Positions 1-9,959 are shown, numbered from the stretch's first letter. The stretch is 64,000 bases of DNA from Neptunicella marina (GCF_014270035.1 NZ_JACNEP010000011.1:49495-113494); one strand, 5' to 3'. The notes: generated from the sequence alone by a model not told the origin. Numbers and translations are program-made.

Positions 1-1
1 T

Positions 2-1705
2 CAGCAAGCAATAGTGGCGATTGGTGCCCCAAAAGATTCCCCGGTTCCTGTGAGCCGCAGTACACGCCCTGAATTTGGTGAATATCAGTTTAATGGTGCC
101 ATGGCGCTATCTAAGCAACTGCAACAAAAACCACGGGATATTGCTGAAAAAATTGTTGAAGCAGTGCAACTGGATGGTATCGCCAGCAAACTTGAAATTG
201 CGGGTCCAGGTTTTATTAATGTGCATCTGGATGACAACTGGCTAGCGTCGCAATTGCAGCACGCTGCTGATTCCAGCCGTTTGGGCATAGAAACCGAAAA
301 ACAACAAACCGTTGTTGTTGATTACTCTTCACCGAATCTGGCTAAAGAAATGCACGTAGGTCACCTGCGTACCACTATTATCGGCGATGCTGTGGTCAAA
401 ACACTGGAGTTTATGGGGCACAAAGTGATTCGTCAGAATCACATGGGAGACTGGGGAACACAGTTTGGAATGTTACTGGCTCATTTGAGTGACAAGCTTG
501 AGTCTGATCAGGTTGCAGAAACGGCATTATCTGATCTGGAGGTGTTTTACCGCGAAGCCAAAGTGCGTTTTGATGAAGAACAGGGATTTGCCGACCGTGC
601 CCGTGATTATGTGGTTAAACTACAAGGTGGTGATGCAAATTGCATGGCGTTATGGCAGCAGTTCATTGATGTTTCTATCACTCATAGTGAAGAGGTTTAT
701 CAAAAACTAAATGTGTCGCTTACGCGTGACGATATTATGGGCGAAAGTGCCTATAACGACGATTTAGCCAATGTTGTGCATGAATTAAAAGAGCAGGGCA
801 TTGCGGTTGAAGATCAGGGCGCTCAGGTCGTTTTCCTGGAAGAGCTGGCGGATAAAGAAGGTAATCCAGCGGTATATATAGTGCAAAAAACCGGTGGGGG
901 TTATTTGTATGCCACAACCGACCTGGCTGCAATGCGTTATCGTTCCACGAAACTCAATGCAGATCGTACTCTGATATTAACCGATGCGCGTCAGGCACTG
1001 CATTTCAAACAGACTGAAATTGTTGGTCGTAAAGCCGGCTTTATCGGTGCTGGACAAACTTATGAACACTGCCCGTTTGGCATGATGTTAGGTAGTGATG
1101 GAAAACCATTTAAAACCCGTAGCGGTGGCACCGTAAAACTGGTTGAGTTGCTGGATGAGGCTGTTGAGCGTTCAACCGTTTTATTGGCAAAACGTGAATC
1201 GGATTTATCCGACGCCCAACGTGCTGAAATTGCGCGTAAAGTGGGTATTGGTGCAGTGAAATATGCTGATTTAAGTAAAAACCGTACCACCGATTATATG
1301 TTCAACTGGGATACGATGCTGAGTTTTGAGGGTAATACCGCGCCATATCTGCAATATGCATATACCCGGGTGCAAAGCATATTCCGTAAAGCTCAAATTG
1401 ACGGTAGTCAGATTGCAGAACCGATTGCATTACAGGAAGCTCAGGAGCATCAGTTGGCAGTTAAGTTGTTGCAGCTATCTGAGGCAATAAAGCAACTTAC
1501 CGCAGACGCTACACCACATGTGTTATGTAGTTACTTGTACGATGTAGCCAGTCTGTTTATGAGCTTCTATGAAGCGTGCCCAATTTTAAAAGAGGGCATT
1601 GATGAGTCGGTGAAAAACAGCCGTTTAACCCTGGCAGCCCTGACCGGCCGTACATTAAAAACCGGTTTGGATTTGTTAGGTATTGAAACCATGGAGCAAA
1701 TGTAA
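2..1705 (+). CDS. argS: Arginyl-tRNA synthetase, 5' end cut by window edge
   Basis: Class I aminoacyl-tRNA synthetase that charges tRNA-Arg in the cytoplasm. The reading frame is open to the window start, so the true start lies upstream; by comparison with E. coli ArgS (577 residues) about 10-15 N-terminal residues are missing. Seen: the family N-terminal domain, the HIGH-type motif HVGH within [14 protein letters not shown], the stretch [10 protein letters not shown] that stands at the KMSKS position in this family, and the C-terminal DALR anticodon-binding region ending in GIETMEQM as in other ArgS. The GTG at 14 is an internal codon rather than the start. A strong palindrome just downstream probably ends transcription. 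Confidence 0.97.
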   Translation, partial: QQAIVAIGAPKDSPVPVSRSTRPEFGEYQFNGAMALSKQLQQKPRDIAEKIVEAVQLDGIASKLEIAGPGFINVHLDDNWLASQLQHAADSSRLGIETEKQQTVVVDYSSPNLAKEMHVGHLRTTIIGDAVVKTLEFMGHKVIRQNHMGDWGTQFGMLLAHLSDKLESDQVAETALSDLEVFYREAKVRFDEEQGFADRARDYVVKLQGGDANCMALWQQFIDVSITHSEEVYQKLNVSLTRDDIMGESAYNDDLANVVHELKEQGIAVEDQGAQVVFLEELADKEGNPAVYIVQKTGGGYLYATTDLAAMRYRSTKLNADRTLILTDARQALHFKQTEIVGRKAGFIGAGQTYEHCPFGMMLGSDGKPFKTRSGGTVKLVELLDEAVERSTVLLAKRESDLSDAQRAEIARKVGIGAVKYADLSKNRTTDYMFNWDTMLSFEGNTAPYLQYAYTRVQSIFRKAQIDGSQIAEPIALQEAQEHQLAVKLLQLSEAIKQLTADATPHVLCSYLYDVASLFMSFYEACPILKEGIDESVKNSRLTLAALTGRTLKTGLDLLGIETMEQM

Positions 1706-1730
1706 CCGCTGCATAGGCCTTATTTAGATA

Positions 1731-1761
1731 CCAAAACGCCACTCAATGAGTGGCGTTTTGG
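1731..1761. terminator. Bidirectional hairpin terminator between argS and the EAL-HDOD gene
   Basis: A perfect inverted repeat with 14-bp arms (1731-1744 and 1748-1761) and a 3-nt loop lies between two convergent genes. Each arm carries a run of A or T next to the GC core, so the hairpin can serve both strands. Confidence 0.8.
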
Positions 1762-1786
1762 TTAGTTAATCAGACCCGATCAAGAC

Positions 1787-3022
1787 TTATACAACCTCTT
1801 TATCTTGTAGAATCATTAAGCGCGCTTCAGCCCACAGACTTGCTTCATTATATAATTTGGATGTTAATTCAGCGCCAATATTTAATTGGGGTAACAGTGT
1901 ATCGACTTGCTGCCACTCGGCTCGCTCAATTTTTTCCAGTAAAACCAGACATAAACCGATGGGACCATCACGTTTGAGTAAAATGTTTTTGAGTGGCTCA
2001 GACAAGCTTATACTTTCAATAATGGTTTCCATATCAGTGCCTAAAACGGCATCAACAACCGATAACATGCCGCCCAAAAACGCTTTATCACTTAACTCCG
2101 CTCTATAAGCTTGCTGGGCCCATAGTTCGGAGAAACGTGCACGGGTAAGTGATATTTTAATGACCTCGAATAATCGTTCAGATGTTGCGTAGGTAGTCAG
2201 TGTTAAATAAACAAAGCGTTGTAGTTCACGTTTACCCAAAAAACTCACAGCATGTTTTATCGAGTTAATCGGAACAGTGCGGGTAAACAGCGCAGAATTT
2301 ACATAACGTAAAAGTTTGACAGATAATCTCAAATCGCCTTCGCAGGCTTGTACTACCTTATCTGCGCTGATTTCATCCTGATTAATTTCCTTTATCACTT
2401 TGAGTAGTGCCGCATGAGAGTGTCCGAGAAAACGTGATTTAAACATTTCTGGCTTGCAGAAAAAATATCCCTGAAAATGTTCAAATCCTAAGCTTTTAGC
2501 TTGTAAATAATCTTGCTGGGTTTCTATTTTTTCTGCCAGTAATATCAAATGGGAAAAGTGCTGCAGACGATTACAAATTTGTAATAGCTTTTGCGGTGCG
2601 ATTAATGGGGTTTCGATTTTTACACTGTGTATATAAGGTAAAAATGGCTCCCATGCCGGGTTATGTTCGTAATCATCAAGCGCGACCTTATAGCCTTGAT
2701 TATGCAATTTAATGACGGCTTTTAAGAGTTCGGGGGTGGGCTCTGCACTTTCTAATAACTCTACCACGATTTTTTTGCGCGGCAGCGTAAGCGGAAGCTC
2801 CTGGATAACGGCTTCTGCGGTAAAGTTAATATAGGCGGTTTTGTGTTGAAGGATACTGTTCCAGTCATCAACTGAGGTAATACCATCGATCATACGACTG
2901 GTAGCGATGTTGGGATCTATCGCTGGAAAGATGTTTTTTTCACTATTCCTGAATAATAATTCATATGCCACTACACTCATATTGCTATCGAATATGGGCT
3001 GCCGAGCAATAAAGAAGTACAT
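1787..3022 (-). CDS. EAL-HDOD (YuxH/CdgJ-type) signalling protein, copy 1
   Basis: About 411 residues: an N-terminal EAL-like domain (about 1-200) and a C-terminal HDOD domain (about 205-390), the arrangement of YuxH and Vibrio CdgJ, which links to cyclic-di-GMP signalling and motility. Seen: ARQPIFD at the start, YELLFR in place of the EAL signature, INF, VELLES, DDY instead of DDFG, and AEKIET. Several catalytic positions differ from active phosphodiesterases, so activity is uncertain. The start at 3022 is chosen because AAAGGAAAAAGAG precedes it and because the paralogue at 43938 starts at the same place. Transcribed alone, convergent with argS. Confidence 0.85.
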   Translation of the reverse strand: MYFFIARQPIFDSNMSVVAYELLFRNSEKNIFPAIDPNIATSRMIDGITSVDDWNSILQHKTAYINFTAEAVIQELPLTLPRKKIVVELLESAEPTPELLKAVIKLHNQGYKVALDDYEHNPAWEPFLPYIHSVKIETPLIAPQKLLQICNRLQHFSHLILLAEKIETQQDYLQAKSLGFEHFQGYFFCKPEMFKSRFLGHSHAALLKVIKEINQDEISADKVVQACEGDLRLSVKLLRYVNSALFTRTVPINSIKHAVSFLGKRELQRFVYLTLTTYATSERLFEVIKISLTRARFSELWAQQAYRAELSDKAFLGGMLSVVDAVLGTDMETIIESISLSEPLKNILLKRDGPIGLCLVLLEKIERAEWQQVDTLLPQLNIGAELTSKLYNEASLWAEARLMILQDKEVV

Positions 3023-3079
3023 CTCTTTTTCCTTTGTCCATGATGAAGATAATCCAGCCTTCCTGATGTCTCTGTACAT

Positions 3080-3494
3080 ATTTGCGACAGGTCAACCAGT
3101 GGACGCGCACTATACATGGGTATAGCTTTTTATAGTGATACAAAATTATATATGGGTATTTAATATTATACCTATATTGGTCAGGCAAATGTATAAAGGT
3201 GGGCAATGTTCTAAAAAATCCTTTAATCTCAACGGATGTAAATGGATTTTCTATCTTTTAACTGGCTTTATAATTTATTGATATGTACAGATTTTTGATA
3301 TTGGTAATACCAGAAGCCTTAATTGCATGATTATTCGGTATAAAAATCTAAACCAGAGTTGAAAATAGTCGTTTTAGCCCTGGTCACTTTGTTGCGTAAA
3401 TATGCTTTTGCTTTTACTTGCCTGACAGTATGAATTTGCTGCGAAATCAGCTAAAATCCGCCTCTTTTCATTTTATCAATGTCCATAAATTTTT
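3080..3494. other. AT-rich intergenic region upstream of prfB
   Basis: About 415 bp between the divergent EAL-HDOD gene and prfB. No convincing ORF, RNA gene or long repeat is visible. It presumably holds promoters for both genes, but I could not place clear -35/-10 pairs by eye. Confidence 0.5.
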
Positions 3495-4593
3495 ATGTTT
3501 GAAATCAACCCACTACAAAACGCTATAAAAGATGTGAAACACAGAACCCAGGTTCTTCGGGGGTATCTTTGACTTCGATCTGAAGCAGGAACGATTAGAA
3601 GAAGTTAACCGTGAACTCGAAAGTCCTGATGTCTGGAACGAACCCGAGAGGGCTCAGGCTTTGGGCAAAGAAAAAGTAGCGCTGGAAGCGGTAGTGGAAA
3701 CCATCATTAACCTGGATAAAGGGGTAGATGATGTTGAAGGGTTATTAGAACTTGCGGTTGAAGTGGAAGATCAGGAAACCTTTGATGAAGCCAACAGTGA
3801 AATGGCTGAATTAATCAAACAACTGGAAGATTTAGAATTCCGCCGCATGTTTGCCGGCCCACATGATGCCAGCGATTGTTATCTGGATATTCAGTCAGGC
3901 TCTGGTGGTACCGAAGCGCAAGACTGGGCCAGCATGTTGCTGCGCATGTATCTGCGCTGGGGGGAAGAACATGGCTTTAAAACCGAACTGATTGAAGTGT
4001 CAGACGGTGATGTTGCCGGCATTAAAAGTGCCACTATTCGCTTTGGTGGCGAATATGCCTTTGGCTGGTTACGTACCGAAACCGGAGTACATCGCTTAGT
4101 ACGTAAGTCACCATTCGATTCTGGCAATCGTCGCCACACCTCATTTGCCTCTGCGTTTGTATATCCAGAAGTAGATGATGACATTGATATTGATATTAAC
4201 CCTGCAGATTTACGTATTGATACCTACCGTGCCTCGGGCGCGGGTGGTCAGCACGTAAACCGGACCGACTCTGCGGTACGTATTACACACGTTCCGTCTG
4301 GTGTGGTCGTTCAATGCCAAAATGACAGGTCACAACATAAAAATAAAGATCAGGCAATGAAACAGCTCAAAGCTAAACTGTATGAGCTGGAAATCCAAAA
4401 GCAGAACGAAGAAAAACAAGCAATGGAGGATTCTAAATCTGAAATTGGTTGGGGCAGTCAAATCCGTTCTTATGTACTGGATGATTCCCGGATAAAAGAT
4501 CTGCGCACCGGAGTGGAAACCCGTAATACCCAGGCCGTATTGGACGGTGGGTTAGACAAGTTTATTGAAGCCAGCCTTAAGTCTGGACTGTAA
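3495..4593 (+). CDS. prfB: Peptide chain release factor 2, with programmed +1 frameshift
   Basis: Class I release factor for UGA and UAA stops. Translation starts at ATG 3495 (MFEINPLQ...), reads 25 codons to an in-frame UGA at 3570-3572, and must shift +1 by skipping T3570 to continue from 3571; the joined protein is 365 residues, the same as E. coli RF2. The shift site is the classic CUU UGA C, preceded by the internal Shine-Dalgarno-like CGGGGGUAU. The SPF anticodon-mimic tripeptide (in [10 protein letters not shown]) and the GGQ loop (GAGGQHVN) are both present. A call starting at 3661 would lose the N-terminus. lysS follows after 15 bp, the usual prfB-lysS pair. Confidence 0.97.
3555..3573 (+). 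promoter_or_regulatory. prfB: prfB autoregulatory +1 frameshift signal
   Basis: Internal Shine-Dalgarno-like run at 3559-3563, slippery codon CUU at 3567-3569, stop UGA at 3570-3572 and a following C at 3573. In known prfB genes low RF2 favours the shift and so raises RF2 synthesis. Confidence 0.95.
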
Positions 4594-4608
4594 TCGGAAC
4601 TATTAGCC

Positions 4609-6159
4609 ATGAGCGAAATTCAACAAGACGAAAATAAATTAATTGCCGAGCGTCGCGCCAAACTTGAGCACATCAGAAAAGACTGCAAAGCCAATGGTCA
4701 CCCAAATGATTTTGAGCGTGAACATTATGCTGCTGACTTGCAAAAAGCCTTTGGTGAGCGTGAAAAAGACGAACTGGAAAGCATGGCGAAAGTGGTGAGC
4801 GTTGCTGGCCGTATATTGGCAAAACGTGGTCCATTTTTAGTTTTACAGGACATGTCGGGTCGCATTCAGTCTTACGCGTCTAAAGATGCACAAAAGCAAA
4901 TTAAAGAGTTGTACGGCAGCCTGGATATTGGTGACATTATCGGTGTTACCGGTGAGTTGCATAAATCGGGTAAAGGCGATCTTTACGTGAATATGGCCGA
5001 GTTTAAACTACTGACCAAATCACTGCGTCCATTACCAGAAAAGTTCCATGGTTTATCGGATCAGGAAACCAAATATCGCCAGCGCTATGTTGATTTGATC
5101 ATTAATCAGCAAACCCGCGAAACCTTCCGTATTCGCAGCAAAATTGTTGAAGGTATTCGTCAATACCTGAGCAACCGCAACTTTATGGAAGTGGAAACAC
5201 CCATGTTGCAGGTGATCCCAGGCGGCGCCACTGCGGCACCGTTTGTGACGCACCACAATGCGCTGGATATCGATATGTATTTACGTATCGCACCGGAGCT
5301 GTACCTGAAGCGTCTGGTTGTTGGTGGTTTTGAGCGTGTATTCGAGATTAACCGTAACTTCCGCAACGAAGGTTTATCCACCCGTCACAACCCTGAATTC
5401 ACTATGATTGAGTTCTATCAGGCTTATGCCAATTACGAAGATTTGATGGATTTAACCGAAGATATGCTGCGCACGCTGGCACTGGATGTAATGGGCAGCA
5501 CAGTGATTAAAAATACCGTTAAAGATGCCGAAGGCAACGTCACCGAAGAAAAGCACTACGACTTTGGCCAGCCTTTCACCCGCTTAACCATGAGCGAAGC
5601 CATTCTGAAATACTGGAAAGGTGCAAATGAAGCTGCGATTAACGACCCGGAAAATCATCTGGATGAATTAAAAGCGATGGCGAAAGAGTTGCATATTAAA
5701 GAGCCGGAAGTCGATGGTATCTGGGGACCAGGTAAGTATCTGTGTGAAATCTTTGAAGCCACTGCGGAAGAAAAACTGGATCAACCGACTTTTATTACCG
5801 CTTATCCGTGGGAAGTATCACCACTGGCACGCCGTAATGATGAAAATCCATTCATTACCGACCGTTTTGAATTCTTTGTGGGTGGTCGTGAGCTGGCCAA
5901 CGGTTTCTCGGAGTTAAATGATGCCGAAGATCAGGCGGCCCGTTTCCGTAAACAGGTTGAAGAAAAAGATGCCGGTGACGAAGAAGCCATGCACTATGAT
6001 GATGACTACATTCGTGCGTTGGAATATGGCTTACCGCCAACTGCAGGTGAAGGTATCGGTATCGACCGATTGGTGATGTTATTTACCGATAGCCCAACCA
6101 TTAAAGATGTGATTTTGTTCCCACACATGCGACCTCAGGCGCAAACGCAGGAAGTTTAA
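4609..6159 (+). CDS. lysS: Lysyl-tRNA synthetase (class II)
   Basis: Charges tRNA-Lys in the cytoplasm. 516 residues against about 505 in E. coli LysS. Seen: an N-terminal OB-fold anticodon-binding domain (about 65-150, [13 protein letters not shown]...), class II motif 2 around [11 protein letters not shown], and motif 3 [13 protein letters not shown] near the C-terminus. The ATG at 4609 gives the expected N-terminus; the gene sits 15 bp behind prfB and is probably co-transcribed. A strong hairpin terminator follows at once. Confidence 0.98.
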   Translation: MSEIQQDENKLIAERRAKLEHIRKDCKANGHPNDFEREHYAADLQKAFGEREKDELESMAKVVSVAGRILAKRGPFLVLQDMSGRIQSYASKDAQKQIKELYGSLDIGDIIGVTGELHKSGKGDLYVNMAEFKLLTKSLRPLPEKFHGLSDQETKYRQRYVDLIINQQTRETFRIRSKIVEGIRQYLSNRNFMEVETPMLQVIPGGATAAPFVTHHNALDIDMYLRIAPELYLKRLVVGGFERVFEINRNFRNEGLSTRHNPEFTMIEFYQAYANYEDLMDLTEDMLRTLALDVMGSTVIKNTVKDAEGNVTEEKHYDFGQPFTRLTMSEAILKYWKGANEAAINDPENHLDELKAMAKELHIKEPEVDGIWGPGKYLCEIFEATAEEKLDQPTFITAYPWEVSPLARRNDENPFITDRFEFFVGGRELANGFSELNDAEDQAARFRKQVEEKDAGDEEAMHYDDDYIRALEYGLPPTAGEGIGIDRLVMLFTDSPTIKDVILFPHMRPQAQTQEV

Positions 6160-6160
6160 T

Positions 6161-6188
6161 AAAACACCGGCTTATGCCGGTGTTTTTG
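6161..6188 (+). terminator. Rho-independent terminator after lysS
   Basis: Arms of 11 bp (6161-6171 and 6176-6186) around a TTAT loop, with a T run on the 3' side. It begins just after the lysS stop codon. Confidence 0.9.
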
Positions 6189-6207
6189 CATCTGGTTTAC
6201 GTTCGTC

Positions 6208-6627
6208 TTAGTCATAAGTTGAGTTGCGCTCCAGTGGAACATCACTGAGATACTCAACAAATTCAACTTCAAAGCCAGCAGGATCGATAAAATAGATATT
6301 GCGACGATAGGGATTTGTGCCACCGGGCTTTGCAATTTCAAATCCTGCGTCATTTAACCGTTTTATTACCGCATCCAGATTTTGGGTTACATAGGCAAAG
6401 TGAGCAAAGCCGACGCTGTGACCTTCAAGTTCTCTGTTTTGTCCTTCACCGTGATCACTTAATGCGATGTAGTGATAGTCGTCACCAAAGTGCAGCCAGG
6501 TTCGTGGTTTACCGTACCAGTCGCCTTTACCCTGATCGCGAATCTTCCAGTGTGGAAACGCAGCGCGGTAAAAGCTCAACATGTCGTCAATATTGCTTAC
6601 TACTAAATTAACGTGCTCCAGATACAT
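6208..6627 (-). CDS. Glyoxalase/VOC-superfamily protein
   Basis: 139 residues, one vicinal-oxygen-chelate domain of two paired beta-alpha-beta-beta-beta modules. Seen: LEHVNLVVSNIDDMLSFY at the N-terminus, a central HFAYV segment, and IYFIDPAGFEVEFVEYL, the usual C-terminal metal-ligand strand. The family includes glyoxalase I, bleomycin-resistance proteins and dioxygenases; the substrate here is unknown. A clear ribosome site (TAGGAG) precedes ATG 6627. A 25-codon ORF and a SoxR-like promoter lie directly upstream, suggesting induction by redox stress or an electrophile. Confidence 0.85.
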   Translation of the reverse strand: MYLEHVNLVVSNIDDMLSFYRAAFPHWKIRDQGKGDWYGKPRTWLHFGDDYHYIALSDHGEGQNRELEGHSVGFAHFAYVTQNLDAVIKRLNDAGFEIAKPGGTNPYRRNIYFIDPAGFEVEFVEYLSDVPLERNSTYD

Positions 6628-6636
6628 ATAATGCTC

Positions 6637-6714
6637 CTACTTATATTGCATGGTTGAATTAAAAAGTGTTTTCCATTTACGCATGATGGATGAGGGTTTT
6701 GTGTGATTGGTCAT
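6637..6714 (-). CDS. 25-residue leader or small protein upstream of the VOC gene
   Basis: A short ORF starting with ATG at 6714 and stopping with TAG at 6637. It has a strong ribosome site (AAGGAG, 8 nt before the ATG), and its stop codon lies within the ribosome site of the VOC gene, so the two are likely translationally coupled. The peptide is basic (MTNHTKPSSIMRKW... ending TMQYK). I do not recognise it; it may be a leader peptide or a genuine small protein. Confidence 0.5.
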   Translation of the reverse strand: MTNHTKPSSIMRKWKTLFNSTMQYK

Positions 6715-6745
6715 TTTTATGCTCCTTGTATTAACTGATGGCAGA

Positions 6746-6776
6746 AGCATAAAACCTTAAGTTAAGTTTAGGTAAA
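6746..6776 (-). promoter_or_regulatory. SoxR/MerR-type promoter-operator
   Basis: On the minus strand a -35 TTTACC (6771-6776) and a -10 TATGCT (6746-6751) are separated by 19 nt, the over-long spacing typical of MerR-family promoters. The spacer is a dyad (ACCTAAACTT/AACTTAAGGT) that closely resembles the E. coli soxS operator. It would drive the small ORF and the VOC gene. No merR-family gene is seen in the window. Confidence 0.7.
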
Positions 6777-6823
6777 GTGTTTTTTACAAAAAATAAGGTT
6801 TAAGTGGAGCAAATACAAAAGGC

Positions 6824-6854
6824 ATAAAAAAAGCCCGGTTAAGGGCCTTTTTTA
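6824..6854 (-). terminator. Terminator after slyD
   Basis: An A-run, GCCC, a short loop, GGGC and a T-run form a hairpin just past the slyD stop. The flanking A and T runs let it work on the minus strand. Confidence 0.7.
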
Positions 6855-6871
6855 TGTTTGATTAAACCAGT

Positions 6872-7357
6872 TTAGTGCTGATGTCCACAACCACCTGCTG
6901 AATGAACATGGCCGTGAGCCAGCTCATCTGCAGTGGCTTCACGTACTTCCAGAATTTCGACATCAAAGGATAGCGGGATACCCGCCAAAGGATGGTTGCC
7001 ATCCACCACCACTTCGTCTTCTGTTACATCAATGACGGTCACAGACTGCTCACCTTCATCGGTGCCAGCGCGAAATTGCATTCCAACCTCGACTTCCATT
7101 CCTTCAAACATGTTTTTAGGCACAGCCTGAACCAGTTGGTCATGACGTTCGCCATAGGCTTTTTCCGGTTCAACATCCAATTGCATTGCGTCACCTGCTT
7201 GTTTACCAATCATGGCATCTTCCAGCCCCTGAATTAAATAGCCGGTGCCGTGAATATATTGCATAGGTTCGCCATTGCGGGATGAGTCAATTTGCACACC
7301 ATCGGCAGAGCTAACGGTAAAATGCATGGTAACGACGCTGTTGTTTGAAATTTTCAT
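6872..7357 (-). CDS. slyD: FKBP-type peptidyl-prolyl isomerase, SlyD-like
   Basis: 161 residues. SlyD proteins are cytoplasmic prolyl isomerases and chaperones that also bind nickel through a histidine-rich tail. Seen: the split FKBP domain (about 1-70 and 125-150: VTMHFTVSSADG, GTGYLIQGLEDAMIGKQAGD) with the insert-in-flap chaperone segment between, and a short His/Cys tail HGHVHSAGGCGHQH. The tail is much shorter than in E. coli SlyD (196 residues). The start at 7357 (MKISNNS) is chosen for its AAAAGGAA ribosome site rather than the upstream codon at 7378. It follows ygfZ by 10 nt. Confidence 0.88.
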   Translation of the reverse strand: MKISNNSVVTMHFTVSSADGVQIDSSRNGEPMQYIHGTGYLIQGLEDAMIGKQAGDAMQLDVEPEKAYGERHDQLVQAVPKNMFEGMEVEVGMQFRAGTDEGEQSVTVIDVTEDEVVVDGNHPLAGIPLSFDVEILEVREATADELAHGHVHSAGGCGHQH

Positions 7358-7367
7358 TATTTTCCTT

Positions 7368-8288
7368 TTAAAGTTCAAGGCTGTATGGAAGGGGAAGTAC
7401 GGTAAACTGATACTCGGGATGTGCCTTACTGCGTAATACCGCCCCGGTTTGTGTGTCGTTGGCTAATACTGCCAACAGCCATGTTTGATTTTCTAACGTG
7501 GCACAGCTTAACACAGTTCCACCACGACGCCAGTTTTCCTCGATGGACAGCTCCAGTGTTTCACCTGCTTCAAGCTCAATGTTTTGCTGAGAATGCAGGA
7601 TGAAGGCTGCCCGTTTGTTTTTGCCTAAATATTTGGTACGCGCTACCACTTCCTGACCCATGTAACAGCCTTTGGTGAAGCTTATTGCACCTAAAGCCTG
7701 CATATTTAGCATTTGTGGTACAAATTCATTACAGTTGGCTGCTTCTATATGTGCGATTCCGTTCTGAATATCCAGAACCTGCCAATGGGAGTGCTCATCA
7801 GGGGACTGGTTGATAAAACGCTTTTCAGCGTCTTTATTAATCATCACCAGCCAACGTTTTTCGTTACCTTCAATGCAAATAACGACCGCTTCATGATTGG
7901 CGACTGTGGCCAAATGTTGAGAGGGAATTTCACCAAAAAACTGTTCAATATGGGAGGCAAAAATATCACCACTTCCGCCTATTAATCCGTATTCGGCGCT
8001 ATTGTTTTCAATATCTACTTTAGAGAAAACGGCGAACTTCCTGAATGCCTCAAATGAGCCAGTTAACCCCGACAGGTGGGTAATTAAGTGAATTTTATCC
8101 TGCCAGTTAATTGCATAGAAGATACTCCAGGTTTTACCTTTAGCATCACAATGACAACCTGTTAGCGCATTATTGTTATGCAGTTGTTTTACGTCTGCAG
8201 TAATTTGCCCCTGAAGATAAGATTCTTTTTCTTGTCCGGCTAAACTAATGACACCCAGATGGTCCAGTTTTTGAATAAAATCAGTCAT
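7368..8288 (-). CDS. ygfZ: Folate-binding Fe-S assembly/repair protein YgfZ
   Basis: 306 residues. YgfZ is a tetrahydrofolate-binding relative of GcvT/IbaG-type proteins needed for some Fe-S enzymes. The family signature K-G-C-Y-x-G-Q-E is present as TKGCYMGQEVVARTKYLG, containing the conserved cysteine. It is divergent from sdhE-ygfX, the same arrangement as in E. coli, and probably shares a transcript with slyD. Confidence 0.93.
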   Translation of the reverse strand: MTDFIQKLDHLGVISLAGQEKESYLQGQITADVKQLHNNNALTGCHCDAKGKTWSIFYAINWQDKIHLITHLSGLTGSFEAFRKFAVFSKVDIENNSAEYGLIGGSGDIFASHIEQFFGEIPSQHLATVANHEAVVICIEGNEKRWLVMINKDAEKRFINQSPDEHSHWQVLDIQNGIAHIEAANCNEFVPQMLNMQALGAISFTKGCYMGQEVVARTKYLGKNKRAAFILHSQQNIELEAGETLELSIEENWRRGGTVLSCATLENQTWLLAVLANDTQTGAVLRSKAHPEYQFTVLPLPYSLEL

Positions 8289-8443
8289 ATCAATATCAAT
8301 GCTAAGAACAATATTGTTGAATATGGGGGGGAAATATCAATTTGCAATCAGGGCACTAAGATTTCTTATACCACTCTGATATTAAAATACATCCCTGCCG
8401 GATTTTGATATTATGCATGTGTATTCTTTGATTAAGGTGAGTC

Positions 8444-8695
8444 ATGTTTTCAACCCAACGTTTTAATCGTTTAAAGTGGGCGTGTCGTCGTGGCATGCTG
8501 GAGCTGGATGTGCTTTTTATGCCGTTTGTCGAGCAAGCATTCGATCAATTATCTGAAGAGCAAAAGGTCACGTTTGAACGACTGCTTACGTGTGATGATC
8601 CCGATTTATATGCCTGGTTTATGGGGCATCAGGCTTGTGAGGATAAAGAACTGGCAGAGATGGTCAGTATCATTTTAAATCGTGTCAAAGTATAG
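8444..8695 (+). CDS. sdhE: FAD assembly factor SdhE
   Basis: 83 residues. SdhE assists covalent flavin attachment to succinate dehydrogenase and fumarate reductase. The conserved RGMLELD (RGxxE) motif is at about residues 16-22, and the rest fits the small helical DUF339 fold. A GGTGAGTC ribosome site precedes ATG 8444. It overlaps ygfX by 14 nt; the pair was once described as the toxin-antitoxin cptBA. Confidence 0.93.
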   Translation: MFSTQRFNRLKWACRRGMLELDVLFMPFVEQAFDQLSEEQKVTFERLLTCDDPDLYAWFMGHQACEDKELAEMVSIILNRVKV

Positions 8696-9107
8696 AATTG
8701 AGATTCAACCCTCAAAATTGGTCAAAGGACTGCAGATAGCATTAACCGGCATATTAATTTTGTCGGTATGGAGTTGGCAGCCCGATGTCATGCGGCAGCA
8801 GGTCTGGTTGCAACTGTTTATCAGCCTGATTCTGCTGGTTTTTGTTATATATCATCTTAAACAGTCTTCATTGTCGGCTATCGTATCGGTAGATACCGAT
8901 GGTCATTGGTTATGGCTTGACCGGCAAACAACCGCCAACATTCAATCTTCTTCAAAAATAAGTCAGTTTGTACTGTGGGTTTATCTGCAAGAAGCGGACG
9001 GAAAACGCCATTGGCTTTGGATCTTTAAAGATGCGGTTAAATATGAAGATTTCAGACGTTTATCCCGCATTATATTACAAATGCAAAAACACCCTGTTGA
9101 ACATTAA
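8682..9107 (+). CDS. ygfX: YgfX (CptA)-family inner-membrane protein
   Basis: 141 residues starting with GTG 8682 inside the sdhE coding end. Two hydrophobic helices (about 16-34 and 40-60) are followed by a cytoplasmic domain with HWLWLDR and HWLWIFKDAVKYEDFRRLSRIL, as in YgfX. In E. coli YgfX is reported to affect cytoskeletal proteins, but its physiological role is unsettled. The call rests mainly on position after sdhE plus topology and the C-terminal motif. Confidence 0.82.
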   Translation: MSKYRIEIQPSKLVKGLQIALTGILILSVWSWQPDVMRQQVWLQLFISLILLVFVIYHLKQSSLSAIVSVDTDGHWLWLDRQTTANIQSSSKISQFVLWVYLQEADGKRHWLWIFKDAVKYEDFRRLSRIILQMQKHPVEH

Positions 9108-9125
9108 CAGTCGAAGTTGGTAAGT

Positions 9126-9959
9126 ATGTCTCTTATACAAACAATAGCCCGGATGTCTAAAGCGTTATTTAAACGTAATCAGACGTCTTTTGAACGCGTA
9201 TTGCCACACAAGTGTCTTGAACTTCAGATTGATGCAATAGATAGTGAACATCTTGCAGGATATAACAATTGTATAGGTTGGCAGCCGGAAGGGGTACTTA
9301 GCCCGACTTATTTGCATGTATTAGCTTCAGCGTCGCATTTGCAATTATTGCTTGAGTCTGAACAGCCTTTTGCATTATTGGGGTTGGTGCATATTGCTAA
9401 CCGTATCGAACAGTTGCGCCCGGTAAACGTCAATGAATGCATTAATCTGAAAAGTTATTTAGATAACCTGCAGCCGCATGCAAAAGGCTGGTGTTTTGAT
9501 ATTGTTACCGAGGCTTGTGTCAGTAATCAGCTGGTATGGCGTGAAATTAGCACCAATCTAAGTCGCGGAAAAACACACAATATACCTAAACATCCATTAA
9601 TCAATTTACCCGATGAACTTAAGCTTCAGGCTGAAATTTTGGCGCCAACAAATATCGGTAGACGTTATGCGCGTTTTTCTGGGGACTATAATCCGATTCA
9701 TTTATATCCGTTATTAGCCAAATGCTTGGGTTTTAAGCGACATATTGCCCATGGTATGTGGAGTAAAGCACGCTGTTTAGCTGAGTTGGCAAACACGCTG
9801 CCACAACAATTTTCAGTGACGGTTAATTTTACCAGACCTTTGTTTTTACCGGGTTATGCTGCTTTGAGTTACGCAACCAGAAATGAGTTAACCAGCTTTG
9901 AATTAACATCCTCAGAGGCGAGTCATTTGCGCGGAAGCATACAAAATCTCATGGTTTAA
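9126..9959 (+). CDS. MaoC-like hot-dog-fold protein
   Basis: 277 residues. The C-terminal half carries the MaoC/hydratase-2 signature [25 protein letters not shown] followed by HIAHGMW, with the Asp and His expected for an (R)-specific enoyl-CoA hydratase-type site. The N-terminal half looks like a degenerate second hot-dog domain. The start is taken at ATG 9126, since the TTG at 9117 is less likely. The substrate is unknown. It follows ygfX by 18 nt, an unusual neighbour, and its 3' end overlaps convergent nadB by 11 nt. Confidence 0.78.
   Translation: MSLIQTIARMSKALFKRNQTSFERVLPHKCLELQIDAIDSEHLAGYNNCIGWQPEGVLSPTYLHVLASASHLQLLLESEQPFALLGLVHIANRIEQLRPVNVNECINLKSYLDNLQPHAKGWCFDIVTEACVSNQLVWREISTNLSRGKTHNIPKHPLINLPDELKLQAEILAPTNIGRRYARFSGDYNPIHLYPLLAKCLGFKRHIAHGMWSKARCLAELANTLPQQFSVTVNFTRPLFLPGYAALSYATRNELTSFELTSSEASHLRGSIQNLMV

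Noticed and set aside
3661..4593. Release factor 2 starting at 3661
   Set aside because: The frame extends upstream through a programmed frameshift to ATG 3495, giving the full 365-residue protein.
8444..9107. sdhE-ygfX as a toxin-antitoxin system
   Set aside because: Earlier work proposed cptBA, but SdhE is established as a flavinylation factor; the sequence gives no reason to call it an addiction module here.
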